From Rhabdophis nuchalis (taxonomy: Eukaryota > Chordata > Lepidosauria > Squamata > Natricidae), in the NCBI GenBank assembly GCA_039707465.1, contig CM077644.1:184900462-184964461 (forward strand): 64,000 nucleotides of DNA. Direction: 5' to 3'. The position numbers were made by a program, and so were the translations under genes. The notes beneath the pieces were generated by a model that did not search any database, was not told where the DNA came from, and saw only the letters and a list, made by a program, of their open reading frames with translations. Numbering within the stretch: the stretch's first letter is position 1; each line of letters opens with the position of its first letter. Below are positions 47,408 through 58,071 of the stretch, piece by piece.

Positions 47408-47595
47408 CAGGGGCCACCAACCTTTTGGTGACCAGATATTGGTTCTGTGGAGAGAGGTTTTTCTGCAGACTGAAGGGTGTGTGGTTTCATGCGCTGCCTG
47501 TATCCCGTGGACGGAGCTTCGCTTGTTTGCACAGACTGTTTTCTGACATGCCGTGGACCGATGCCAGTCCACATACCAGGGCTTGGAGATCCCTG
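47408..47595. mobile_element. hAT-like MITE
   Basis: Starts caggggccaccaacctttt and ends ggagatccctg. Flanks gattagag (47400-47407) and ggctagag (47596-47603) match at six of eight bases. Contains two copies of a cgtggac motif. No coding. Confidence 0.7.
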
Positions 47596-47816
47596 GGCTA
47601 GAGCATGAAATTTTAATAATTCTAATATAGTAATGTACTATACTGTGAAGAGGAGGAAGAAGCATTTAAATTTTAAGGTAGCCATGCTGGAATGAAGCTA
47701 CAAAGTTTTGATTAATATTATTTCTTCTGTGAAACTGAATAATCAGGTTGTTTTATTGTTGTCGCTGGAAAGTTTCTATGGCTCCAAAATGGAATGAAGG
47801 AACAACCTGTACCTTT

Positions 47817-47931
<115 letters not shown>

Positions 47932-47974
47932 CAGCATCAAGACAACAGTGTTATATTATGGTTGGGAGTGAAAA

Positions 47975-48224
47975 GAACGGATCTGCATTAAAGCCAACAG
48001 GGAGAATACAGGATTAAGGTATGATTGCATCCATGAGCTCAGGTGCTTTGCTTTCCATCTGGAAAGTGAAAAGGAAATAGTCCCTGAAAGTAGAAGGCAG
48101 GACTTGGAGCGCTAACTTAATTTGCCTACTTGGCAAGATGGAAAGAGCAAGAAGCAGGGGGAATGGTCCTTTAGGGTCTGCTGTGGTCAAAATACAGATC
48201 AACCACAAAACTAATCCATAACAA
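47975..48224 (-). repeat. Unrecognised dispersed repeat, left inverted copy
   Basis: Complementary to 49338-49770: shared blocks include ttttgtggttgatgtgta-type sequence, cagcagaccctaaagg, ttcttgct, tttccatcttgc, and an end reading 'attctccctgttg'. Copies differ by scattered substitutions. I cannot name the family. Confidence 0.7.
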
Positions 48225-48935
48225 ACATTATATTAAGCTGCCTTCAAGAACATCTGGTGGCAATAAGGGACACAAGCATTACTTTGCAGGGTCAAATTGC
48301 ATTGAAAGTGTGTTTTTCATGATTGTTTTTTCTCCCCAAAAGGAAAGAAGAAAAGATGGGGTAACGGTTGTTAAACCATTGAAGAATCTGTTTGACAGTA
48401 CAAAGAAGAAATGAACAGAAATCAAATCCTACAACAATATTTGAATGAACTGAAGATTAAGACTGTTAATAGTAAAAGGCAGGAATGAAAAGTTCATTTA
48501 CTTGGTCAAGACTAAAATATATGTTACTATTTGTAGCAAGCCATTATGGACTGTGCTGGCAACATGAGTGAAATAAGGATATTTTGTTAAATTTGTTTAT
48601 TGACATGGGATGGGATGGAGGATGAAAAGATAAATGTGTGTGAGCTTAGAAGGGTGAAGAGGAACTGATTTGTTTATAACAATATTGAAAATTGAAACTT
48701 ATTATTTTATATATATTTCTTGTTTCTTTGCGATATTCTTATTTTTTATTTTTTTATTTTACTTTTTACTTTCTATTTTTTCCTTTTTCCTTTTTCAGAT
48801 TTCTACTGCTATAATCAAAATTCTTAAATATAATATAAATGTTACTTATTATTTTATTCCTAATCAAACAAGTCTATTTTATATCCTTTCTTCAAAGGCC
48901 ATCTTCTAATAGATGTTTCTTTGAACAAAATTAAC
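48225..48935. other. Unassigned spacer between inverted repeats
   Basis: AT-rich, with a T-rich run at 48730-48800. No element recognised. Confidence 0.4.
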
Positions 48936-49125
48936 ATTTATTTTATTTTATTTTATTTTATTTTATTTTATTTAAATTTATATCCCGCCCTTCTCCACAG
49001 AGGACCCAGGGCGGCGTACAGGAAATTTAAAAACATACCAATACAAAGATAAATATATAATTTAAAATAAATATTAAACAGTCCTATCCTGTACTAAAAC
49101 CAAATTTAAAATACCCAATTTAAAA
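48936..49125 (-). mobile_element. L2-like LINE 3' tail with (ATTTT)n
   Basis: ATTTT repeats (48936-48970) then tatcccgcccttctccacag and gacccagggcggcg. 3' UTR only. Confidence 0.9.
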
Positions 49126-49337
49126 AAAGGTTTAGGTATTTTTATATAACTTAGATCTCTTCTCATCTTCCTAACAGTAGTCATTGACATTATAATATTC
49201 TTCCTTCATTCCTCATACATCTTTTGTAACCTCCCTGGTATAATGCTTGTATTTCATTGCTGTACACTTTCTGGCTGGACTGTGACACATTTGTCTTGTT
49301 TTCCTGTGTTATTGTTTTGGATGAGTTTGCAGTGGGT

Positions 49338-49770
49338 AGTTTTGTGGTTGATGTGTACTTTGGCCACAGCAGACCCTAAAGGGTCATTCCTCCTGCTTCT
49401 TGCTTTTTTCCATCTTGCAAAGCAGCAGAAGTAGTATTCTGCTGGTTCGCACTGGTTCGGGTGAACCAGTAATGACGGCGGTGTGAGGCTCTGCCCACCC
49501 ACCCAAATATCATCACGAACCTTCTGCACATGCACAGAAGGTCCTGCACATGCCCAGACACATGCTCCTGCTACCGAACTGGTAGTGAAGAAAATAGGAT
49601 CTCGTTACTGCAAAGCGGGCAGGTTAAGTTAGCTCTCCTAGTCCTGCTTTCTGCTTTCAGGTATTGTTACCTTCTCACTTTCCATGTGGAAAGCAAAGCA
49701 AATGAGCTCATGTATGCAATCACCTCTTAATTCCAATTCTCCCTGTTGATTCTAATGTAGACTCTCTGGG
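49338..49770 (+). repeat. Unrecognised dispersed repeat, right copy, interrupted by MITE
   Basis: Plus-strand partner of 47975-48224. Homology runs 49338-49425, is broken by a MITE, and resumes at 49619. It continues to about 49770, including atgagctcatgtatgcaatc and attctccctgttg. Confidence 0.7.
49426..49610. mobile_element. hAT-like MITE nested in dispersed repeat
   Basis: A 185-bp insertion flanked by caaagcag (49418-49425) and caaagcgg (49611-49618), a one-mismatch 8-bp duplication. The uninterrupted partner repeat at 48019-48224 shows the empty site. Contains gcactggttcgggtgaacca and gcacatgcacagaaggtcc motifs. Confidence 0.85.
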
Positions 49771-51352
49771 AGAAACCCGTTTTTCCACGTGGTCTTTAGT
49801 TCTAGTCAAGTTTATTTAAACATCTCCAAACTGTCCACTCCTCCTCCAAGCCTCCAGGCAACATCTCAAGCAGCTCTACCCAATTATGAAAATGTTAAAC
49901 TTTGAAGTGCAATCTAAAAAGCTGCTTCTTGATTTCAATTATTTTTGTAGAGGGTACTTGGCTAAATAATGGGTGTGCCAGATGATGTAACACTTTTCCA
50001 TATTCCAAGTCTTGTGCCATACTTCTTCAAGCACCTGTTGCATATATAATAGACAAAGAGGGATATCACTCATTCCTGCACTCAGGTGGCCCATGCTGGC
50101 AATGGACCAAACAGAAAGCACAAATCTGCCTTAATTCTTCTTCATTAAGTAATCTCCAGGCCTGCAGACAGGGTTTGGTTTAGGGTTATATTCCAGTGTA
50201 AGCCATTGGTTGCTTTTAATGCAAATATAAGCTTGCCCATCCTGCTATAGACATTTTTGCTATATATTAGCAAGATAACCTCTATGCCACTACTATTTCC
50301 ATTCCCCAAATCCTGTAAAAGCAATTTGAAGTCAATCTGTGATTGTTTTCTTCCAGCAGCTCTGCATCACTAAGAAAAACAGACAAGCGCTACTTTTCTC
50401 CAACAGCTGTAGGCCCTGAAAAAAAAACATTCCCATATCCCCATGCATTGCAACACTCTCCCTGCCCCAGGCATCCTTCCTTCATGACTATCTGTCTGGT
50501 GGTAGTATACAAAGGGGAAAAAAACAAATCTGGGAAGTTTCTAACAGGAGCAAAACATCAATCTAGTTGAAAGTCATAGGTAGTTGAAGTCTTGGAATGT
50601 GATGTGAAAATGAGGAAATGGACTCCAAACAAACCCAACCGAGGCTTAGACTTTCAAAGGAAACACTGCTCTTAGTGCAATTTCAAATATCCCACAGCTG
50701 AGATCCAAAGAGAGAGGTTCAGCTTTTGAACATGACCCCCAGCACAGGATCAATGATGTCCAGAACTGCTTTTGAACTGAAGCAGTCTGTCCCAAGATCA
50801 GGGAAGGACTGTGTCAGACGTTAGCTTGCCTGAAGCTTTCCAGAATCCTCAGAAGTGATTTCCATATCTCAGTTCTTCACCAGTCAGTGTTTTTTTTTTC
50901 TTATTAGGCCTCTAGTTCTGGGAATAGTCATCCAGCACCAGCTCAGATGTGGTTACTGAGAAACAAAAGGCAGACTCCAAAGAAGAGTCTGTACAAGGGA
51001 CTTCAATGGGAAACAGCATTCTATTGGCTTCAGACTGCAGTTAAAGATAAATTCCCTGTGGCTATTAGTGTTCTCGGTGGAGTCACTTAAAAAAAAAACC
51101 AATACATTTTGAGAAGTTTAAAGAAAGATAAAATTGATATTTGTTGTCAGGAGAAGAGAGAAAGAATTCAAATGAGCAGTTAAAGCCATAATCCACAATA
51201 CGCAAGAATACAAATATTAGGACAATGAAATGAAAAATTGGATTTGAAGACTGAAATCTATATTTATTTATATAAGGAAGGCACACTTTCTTTAAGTATT
51301 ATCAACAAGTATCTAAGGCAACGTTAGACCAAAATAGATTTTATTACTATAA
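49771..51352. other. Unassigned, probably unique sequence
   Basis: About 1.6 kb with no recognised element or coding. Confidence 0.45.
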
Positions 51353-51430
51353 AACTGTTGTTGTTAGTTGCGAAGTCATGTCCCCATGGACAACACTCCT
51401 CCAAGCCTTCCTGTCCTCTACCATCTTCTA
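51353..51430 (+). mobile_element. Bov-B-related 3' fragment
   Basis: gttgttgttagttgcgaagt, then catgtccccatggacaac, then ctccaagccttcctgtcctc match the conserved sequence shared by Bov-B 3' ends and the SINEs that use them. Short and truncated. Confidence 0.6.
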
Positions 51431-51888
51431 CTATAGAGCTACAGAAGGGCAATTGCTTATTTTTTTCTATTGTTCCAAGATTTATCTGTACTTGAGCAGC
51501 TTTCATTCTCAGTACATCACGGCAGGCTGAAAACTTCACTATGTTAAATGGTTTAATATTTGTATCTAGCTGAATACCTCTGAACTGAATTAGCTGAACA
51601 TCTGTAGAATTTCACCATCAGAAAGTTATTTTTTATATAACACCCGTACCTGACAATTTTAATAAGCAGTAAATGCTCAGCGGTTAGCAACAAAACAAAA
51701 AACCCTCTTTGTTCAACTGTTATTAATGATTTACAGCCCTGCTGAGATGCAAAAGTATATACTAATTATATCTACGATTTGAATTGGTTTCTGTGTTTTT
51801 CAGGACTCATGCCACAGGTCCCAATTTTTGGGATTGTTAAGAACAATATGGGTGCTCTCACAAAATAGTTGCTGCAGCTTTTTCATTT
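51431..51888. other. Unassigned left flank of the duplication
   Basis: Nothing recognised. It lies just outside the duplicated segment. Confidence 0.45.
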
Positions 51889-52245
51889 AAAAAATATGGT
51901 GGTACAAATAGCCATTAAGCACAACTTGGGACTACTTAACAGAGTAGCAGAGTTGGAAGGTACCCTTATAGGTCATCTGGTCCAATGAGAATAAATTAAA
52001 AACAAAGCTTTATTCTGACAGCAGTGGTTCTTAAAAGATGTCAACACCAAAATTGTATGCAAACCAGATTTTTTAAATGTGACAATTTAATGCACGATAC
52101 TAAAAAGTACTTTGATTTTTTTCAACAATTTATTAGTGGTGGTGTTTCTTTTAATTATAACTCTTCTGTCCTTCATTCCTCTCTCCCTCCCTCCATCTTC
52201 AGATTAAAAGACTTCCAAGAGATTCACAGAATCAAAAACAAACAG

Positions 52246-54235
52246 AACTTCCGGTTCCGCCATCCAGCGGTGACGGACGAGTCTTGGGGCTTGTCCACCG
52301 CTTTGCTCTTTTTTCTGCCCCCCCACGGGGGCGAGACGCCCCTTTTTGGGGGTCTCCCGTAGGGCTGGCTTGCCTGGGTCAGTTCCCCCCTGCGGCAGCG
52401 GGGAAACGGCCCTTGTCTTTGGTCTAGGTGAAGAAGGACATGCTGCGGGGGGGTTCCCCTTCGCCAATGGTGGACGGCAACGCATGGTGAATATGGAGAG
52501 AGCTGGATGTTCGGGTCGGAAGGCTCTCCGGGACTTTGGCGGCGAGGTGAGGAGTGAGTGGTTTTAAATATATTTTTGCTGTCATCCTGGACTGAAAAGA
52601 ACTTGGAGGGGGGTGTTTGTTGTCAAACCCCCCCTCGGATTCAAAGCGGCGCTTGGAAATGGCTCCTCGTTGCGAGGAAGCGGATATCCTAAACCCGGAT
52701 TGCATTGAAGCAAGGGAAAGTGATTTGCGGCTTGTCTTTCTAAAATGTATCTAAGTCCGGCTGGCTGGAAACAATCTTTCTTTTATTACTCTCTCCTGCC
52801 GGCTCTCAGTTTGGGCGGTGGAAGATGGCCTCCCATTGTTCCTGAATGACTATTTCACTTATGGAAAGTTACCAACATCCCTTTGTGATACGGACTTCCT
52901 CTCGCTATTAATGAAGATTTTCTTGGACTAATTGATTCCTTCCCTGGAGCGCTTTCTTTGCTACAACTATTGATTGTGAAACGTGTTTTCTCTTTGGGTC
53001 CTGAACTTTCTTTTTCTTTTTGCAATCCTGATTTGAATTTTCTCTTCTCTCCTGAACTGCTTCACCAGCCCCACCCAAAAAACGCCATTTTAGTGACACT
53101 GACTTTAACAGCTTACCATGGCACAAAAATTAGAACTGGCAGGTTTGGAACAAAGAATGACATCTATGGAGAATGTGTTACAAGCTTTGGTGCAAGAAAT
53201 TAAGGCTTTGAGAGAAGATCGTACCAGCTTAAAACAGGATATTCAGGAAACACGGAAACAAGTGCTGGAAAACATACAGAAGACTGAAGAGCTGCAAGGG
53301 GGGCTGGCTGGGGCAAAGGGAGAGCTTAAAAATGTTAATAGTGAGATTGGAGAATTAAATGGGCATATGTCTAGGATGGATTTTGAAAGGATGTTATATT
53401 TTTTGAGATTTCAGAACATTTCTGAAGAACCTGGTGAATGTCTTCCTGAACTCGTGAGCACAATTTTAGCAGATTATTTAAATAAACCCAAAGATGAGAT
53501 CAGGGGGGACATTGACCTAGTCTACAGAATAAATTCTGCATATGCCAGGATAAATGAGGTACCCAGAGAGATACATATTAAATTTGTTAGGAGGTCAACC
53601 AGGGAGGGAATTTTGAAGGCACAGAGAGGTGGTCCGTTAATTTACCAGCAAAAAGTAGTCGCTATCTTGAAGCAGATCCCTAAAAAAATTAGAGAGATGA
53701 GAAGGAAATTTTCCTTCTTATCCAAAAAATTGTATGACCACGGGATTTGGTTCAAGTGGGCGATGCCTGAAGGAATGTTGGTGTTCTGGGAAGGAGGAAG
53801 AATAAGGATTAAAACAATTGCTGAGGCGGAAGCCTTTCTTAAAAAACATTCCTCTGTCCTGGGGGAAGATCCAGGGGGGGCAGGGGGGGCCACGGCCCCG
53901 CCCACTGGGGGCCTGGAGGGAGAGACAGAAGACACAATTGCCAAGAGACTTAGATCAAAAAAATAACTTTGCTTTGACTTTTGATTAATTTTGTATAACA
54001 TCTGCATCTGGATTTTTGCAAACGGATGACAGCATGGAATTGAGAATTTAGAAGTATGTACTTGTTTTCACCTCGTAGTATTTATGAAAAATGTTTTTCT
54101 TTAACGATTTATTATGAAGCCCTGGAAGGGCCAATGACTCCGACGCGAAAGTTCTCAAAATTTCTTTTGTATCCCTTACCTTACCCAATTGAAAAATTGT
54201 AAAAACCAATAAAACTTTTTCAATATAAAAAAAAA
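52246..54235 (+). mobile_element. ORF1-only (HAL1-like) L1 relative
   Basis: About 2.0 kb: a GC-rich 5' UTR of about 870 bp (52246-53117), one ORF1 frame, a short 3' UTR and a poly(A) tail. Boundaries are fixed by the uninterrupted second copy of the surrounding sequence at 59840-59870. Both ends lie next to A-rich target copies (52230-52245 and about 54236-54249). The 3' end, ttgtaaaaaccaataaaact, resembles that of the full L1 at 31000. There is no ORF2. It therefore looks non-autonomous and would need an L1 partner, like mammalian HAL1. Confidence 0.85.
53118..53966 (+). CDS. L1-type ORF1 protein of a HAL1-like element
   Basis: 282 intact codons. Residues about 5-85 are a coiled coil (LREDRTSLKQDIQETRKQV). 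The RNA-recognition domain begins near residue 90 (MLYFLRFQNISEEPGE) and includes VYRINSAYARINEVPREIHI. The C-terminal domain covers KKIREMRRKFSFLSKKLYDH to about residue 250. A Gly/Pro-rich tail ends KRLRSKK. Family role: RNA-binding trimer that packages its own RNA for reverse transcription. The ATG follows a long GC-rich leader. It is shorter than the ORF1 at 25736 and only distantly similar to it, so it represents another L1 lineage. No endonuclease or reverse transcriptase follows; the stop is about 270 bp from the tail. The open frame suggests recent activity supplied in trans. Confidence 0.88.
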   Translation: MAQKLELAGLEQRMTSMENVLQALVQEIKALREDRTSLKQDIQETRKQVLENIQKTEELQGGLAGAKGELKNVNSEIGELNGHMSRMDFERMLYFLRFQNISEEPGECLPELVSTILADYLNKPKDEIRGDIDLVYRINSAYARINEVPREIHIKFVRRSTREGILKAQRGGPLIYQQKVVAILKQIPKKIREMRRKFSFLSKKLYDHGIWFKWAMPEGMLVFWEGGRIRIKTIAEAEAFLKKHSSVLGEDPGGAGGATAPPTGGLEGETEDTIAKRLRSKK

Positions 54236-54902
54236 CCAAAAAAAACCAGTTACAATCTTAACAAATGAATAAACTGATTAAAGACAACAGCCAATAAATA
54301 AACCCATTAAAGGCAGCCTTACAGAAGGAGGCAGTTCAGACAAGTATTCTCAAGGAATATGTCACACTTTATACTAGAATTCAGCATTTTCTAAAATACC
54401 AGAATACCAGGTTTATCAATGCACAAGCAGCATGCTGGACTTAGCTTTAACATCAAACAAACTGGCTTGTTAAACAATGCAACTAACAAAGCATGAATGA
54501 TATATGGTAACATGCATGTGAAACAAATCACAGCATCTTATGTGGCTTTTTCTGTACAGGAGTATGCAATGTCCTTGGTATAGATTAGATTACAAATGAG
54601 TTGTAAGGTGATGTGTTTTATTAAGCCAACTATGTCATTAAGACAATATTGCATCCTTTTGCATGAGTGCAACCATTCATGCAAGTTCAAAAGGTAACAC
54701 TAAGGACTGAGAAATATAAGTTGTTAGCTGGTACAGAAAGAGTGGCTTCAATCAGATCAGTATAAACCTGCACAATGTTCCAGTAAATTATACATTTTTA
54801 TGACATGAAATACATTGGTATGTATGTATACCATAGGGTCGGGCAGAGGAGGAGGGGGAAGGGGGGGTCGTTTCCACTGAGGTATTCTCCATCAATTCGG
54901 TC

Positions 54903-56001
54903 TTGGGGAGGGGCAGGGGCGGTGGGAGATGGGATGGACATTGGTTGGAGGACCGTGGCCGCTGGTTACAGGTGGTCACGTACTCCGACCTCCCATGCTC
55001 CCATCGCAGACTAGGTGGGCAAGAACCACAGACCCGGGGCCCTAGGCTGATGCTATGCAACGCCAGGTCCGTGGTACAAAAAGCCCCCCTCATCCATGAC
55101 CTTGTGTCAGAGGGGCACCCGGACCTGGTAGGTATTACGGAAACCTGGTTGGGCCACGAGGGAGGACATCCCCTCGTAGAAATGTGCCCACCAGGATACC
55201 GAGCCTTCCATCAGCCTAGGGCCCTAGGGAGGGGTGGGGGTGGCGATTATGGTTAGGGAAGGTCTTGAGCCAAAGGAGACCACGATCCCTCAGACGACCG
55301 GGTGCGAGTCCCTCCTTATGAAGTGGGGCCTAGGGAGGCAGTTGGGCGTGTTAGTTGTATACCTGGCTCCTCGCTATACAACAACAGCCCTGCCCGAGCT
55401 CCTAGAGGTGATAGCCGAGGCGGCGGTGGAGACCCCCAGACTGTTAGTCATGGGGGACTTTAACCTGCCATCAGCAGGCGAAACCGCTGGGTTAGCTCGG
55501 GAGTTCATGGCTTCCATGACAGCCATGGACCTGACCCAAGTAGTTGTAGGCCCTACCCACGAGGGCGGACACACCCTGGATCTAATCTTCATCTCGGGAC
55601 AGTGGAAGAGTGATCTGGGAATAGGGGATCTAGTCATCACACCCCTGTCATGGACAGATCACACTCTCCTTCGGCTCGACTTTCCGATCGCCGCACCTCA
55701 CTGCGGGGAGGCGGAACCGGACATTCCTATATGTTTCCACCCCAGGCTCCTGATGGACCCGATAAGGTTCCAAAGGGAGCTTGGGCCAATTCCTGTGGAC
55801 TTGCCCCGCGACTCGACTGAGGACCTAGTGGCCGCATGGTTAATTGCGGCCACGGGGACCTTGGACCGAGTCGCGCCCTTGCGGCCTCTCTTGCGGCGAC
55901 GAACCACCTGGGCTCCTTGGTTTACCGAGGGGCTTAGGGGGATGAAGCGCCACAAGAGACGCCTAGAGAGCAGATGGAGATCTTCTCGCTCCGAACACTA
56001 G
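54903..56001 (+). pseudogene. L2-like LINE ORF2, endonuclease and linker
   Basis: Two overlapping frames encode an apurinic-type endonuclease. The first (54903-55256) has LMLCNARSVVQKAPLIHDLV and GITETWLG (catalytic Glu). The second (55234-56001) continues with VVYLAPRYTT, VMGDFNLPSAGE (catalytic GDFN near 55455), HTLDLIFISG and WTDHTLLRLDF (usually SDH). The linker MDPIRFQRELGPIPVDL follows. A frameshift in a G-rich run near 55235-55256 separates them. The second frame ends at a stop at 55999-56001, where a small deletion shifts the frame. The domain nicks target DNA to prime reverse transcription, and it is broken here. Confidence 0.85.
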
Positions 56002-57853
56002 TGAGAGACCATATTAGGACTTACTTAGTGGCGATAAGAGTGGCCAAACATGAGTATTGTGCCACTCTTATTGCATCCGCAGATAACCGCCCTGCTGCCC
56101 TGTTTGGGGTGACCCACTCCCTCCTTCAACAGAGGCTGCGGGAAGCCCCGTTACAGGATCGAGCAGAGGAATTTGGGATTTATCTGCAGGAGAAAATCAC
56201 TCGGATTCGGAATGAGCTACCCTCCATCGACAGTGGCCCAGTCGAGCGGGCCGAGGCTGTTCTTGTGACACCATCTTGGGAGGAGTTTGATTTTGTTACC
56301 ACCGAGGATATGGACAAGTTGTCAAAGAGACTTAGGGCTACCACATGTTTATTGGACCCGTGTCCCTCTTAGCTTGTACTGGCATCCTGGGAGACGACAC
56401 GAGGCTGGCTCCAGGGCATTGTCAACGCCTCTTTGAGTGAGGGGTCCTTGCCTGCCGTCTTGAAAGAGGCAGTAGTAAGGCCCCTCCTCAAGAAGCCGTC
56501 CCTGGATCCAGCATTATTAGAGAACTATCGTCCCGTCTCCAACCTCCACTTTCTAGTGAAGGTTGTTGAGAGTGTGGTGGCTCAACAGTTTCCGCTACAC
56601 TTGGAGGAAGTTGATTATCTAGACCCGCGCCAGTCGGGCTTCCGACCCGGGCACAGCACCGAGACGGCATTGGTCGCGTTGGTTGATGATCTCTGGAGGG
56701 CGTGGGATAGAGGATATTCCTCTATCCTAGTCCTATTAGACCTCTCAGCGGCTTTTGATACCATCGACCATGGTATCCTATTGCGCCGACTGGGGGGGTT
56801 GGGGCTGGGAGGCACCGTTTTGCGGTGGTTCTCGTCCTACCTCTCTGGTCGGTCGCAATATGTGTTGACAGGGGGGCAGAGGTCGGCCTCGATACCCCTC
56901 ATATGTGGGGTTCCTCAGGGGTCGGTCCTCTCGCCCCTCCTATTCAACACATATATGAAGCCGCTGGGTGAGATCATCCGTGGTTTGGGGTGGGATATCA
57001 TCTGTACGCTGATGATACTCAGTTGTACATATCCACCCCAGACCACCCCAACGATGCCGTCGAGGTTATGTCCCGGTGCTTGGAAGCCGTACGTATCTGT
57101 ATGGGTGGTAACAAACTCAAGCTCAACCCATCCAAGACTGAGTGGCTGTGGCTTCCGGCGCCCCGGTTCAGCCAGATTATTCCAACTCTGGCCATTGGGG
57201 GTGAAACACCGGCCCCCGTGGAGAGGGCGCGCAATTTGGGTGTCCTCCTGGATTCCCGGCTGTCTATGGAAGATCATGTGGCAGCCGTGGCCAGGTGGGC
57301 GTTTCATCAGGTTCGCCTGATGCGCCAATTGCGCCCCTTACTGGACCGGGGTGCCTTACGCACAGTCACTCAAGCACTCGTCACCTCTCGACTCGACTAC
57401 TGTAATGCTCTCTACATGGGGCTTCCCTTGAGGTGCACCCGAAAGCTGCAGCTAGTCCAGAACGCAGCCGCGCGGGTGATTACGGGAGCGCCTAGACACT
57501 CCCACATAACACCTATCCTGCGTGAGCTGCACTGGTTTCCTGTGATCTTTCGGGTGCGCTTCAAGGTTTTAACGACCATCTTTAAAGCGCTCCATGGCTC
57601 GGGGCCTAGTTATATGCGAGACCGCCTCCTGCCCCATACATCCCTCAGACCGATACGCTCCCACAGAGAGGGCCTCCTCATGGTGCCGTCGGCTGGACAA
57701 TGCCGACTGGCGACACCCAGGGGGAGAGCCTTCTCTGTGGCGGGCCCAGCCCTCTGGAACGACTTACCCCCTGAACTCCGCACCATCTCCGACCTCCGCC
57801 TCTTCCGCAAGTGTCTGAAGACACACCTATTTCATCTAGCCGGCCTAGCGTAA
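55974..57853 (+). pseudogene. L2-like LINE ORF2, reverse transcriptase and C-terminus
   Basis: Continues in three frames. 55974-56372 carries the region ahead of the fingers and ends at TAG (56370-56372), where the sister copy at 460 has a Trp codon in PSWLVLAS. 56433-57320 holds [19 protein letters not shown] and [15 protein letters not shown] one-base change near 56985-56995 then shifts the frame. 56990-57853 carries YADDTQLY (YADD at its residues 6-9), [30 protein letters not shown] and the terminal GPALWNDLPPELR. With the endonuclease part, there are at least four disabling lesions, so this is an old, dead copy compared with the one at 460. Confidence 0.87.
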
Positions 57854-58071
57854 CCTCCATACTGACTATTAGATAGTTTTTAAACTTGGGGTTTTAATTC
57901 GGTTTTTAGCGCAGGGCTTATTTATTTATTAGAATAAGTATTTTAAATTTCATATATCTTATATATTTTGTATGTATTTTAACATCCCTGTGTGCCGCCC
58001 TGGGTCCTAACAAGGAGAAGGGCGGGGTATAAATTTAATAAAATAAATAAATAAATAAAATAAAAAATATG

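Larger units (their letters stand above)
51889..54830. repeat. Direct duplication, left copy
   Basis: Matches 58062-60438 in order: 51889-51984 matches 58062-58157; 51985-52245 matches 59606-59855; and 54236-54828 matches about 59855-60436. Relative to the right copy it lacks about 1.45 kb (58158-59605) and has gained the ORF1-only element at 52246-54235. By eye the last 590 bp differ at about 15-20 positions. It ends at a TATG run exactly where the L2-like LINE starts. Confidence 0.92.
54831..58061 (+). mobile_element. Nearly complete L2/CR1-type LINE between direct repeats
   Basis: The longest copy of the family here. It begins ccatagggtcgggcagagg immediately after the left duplication copy and ends with gccgccctgggtcc, aaggagaagggcggggtata and an AAAT-type tail. 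The right duplication copy starts directly afterwards. It holds endonuclease, linker, reverse transcriptase and C-terminal domain, all in one orientation, but with several frame breaks. Confidence 0.92.

Noticed and set aside
52204..52705. Overlapping frames on both strands in the GC-rich block
   Set aside because: Explained as the 5' leader of the HAL1-like element; no protein motif and no continuity with ORF1.
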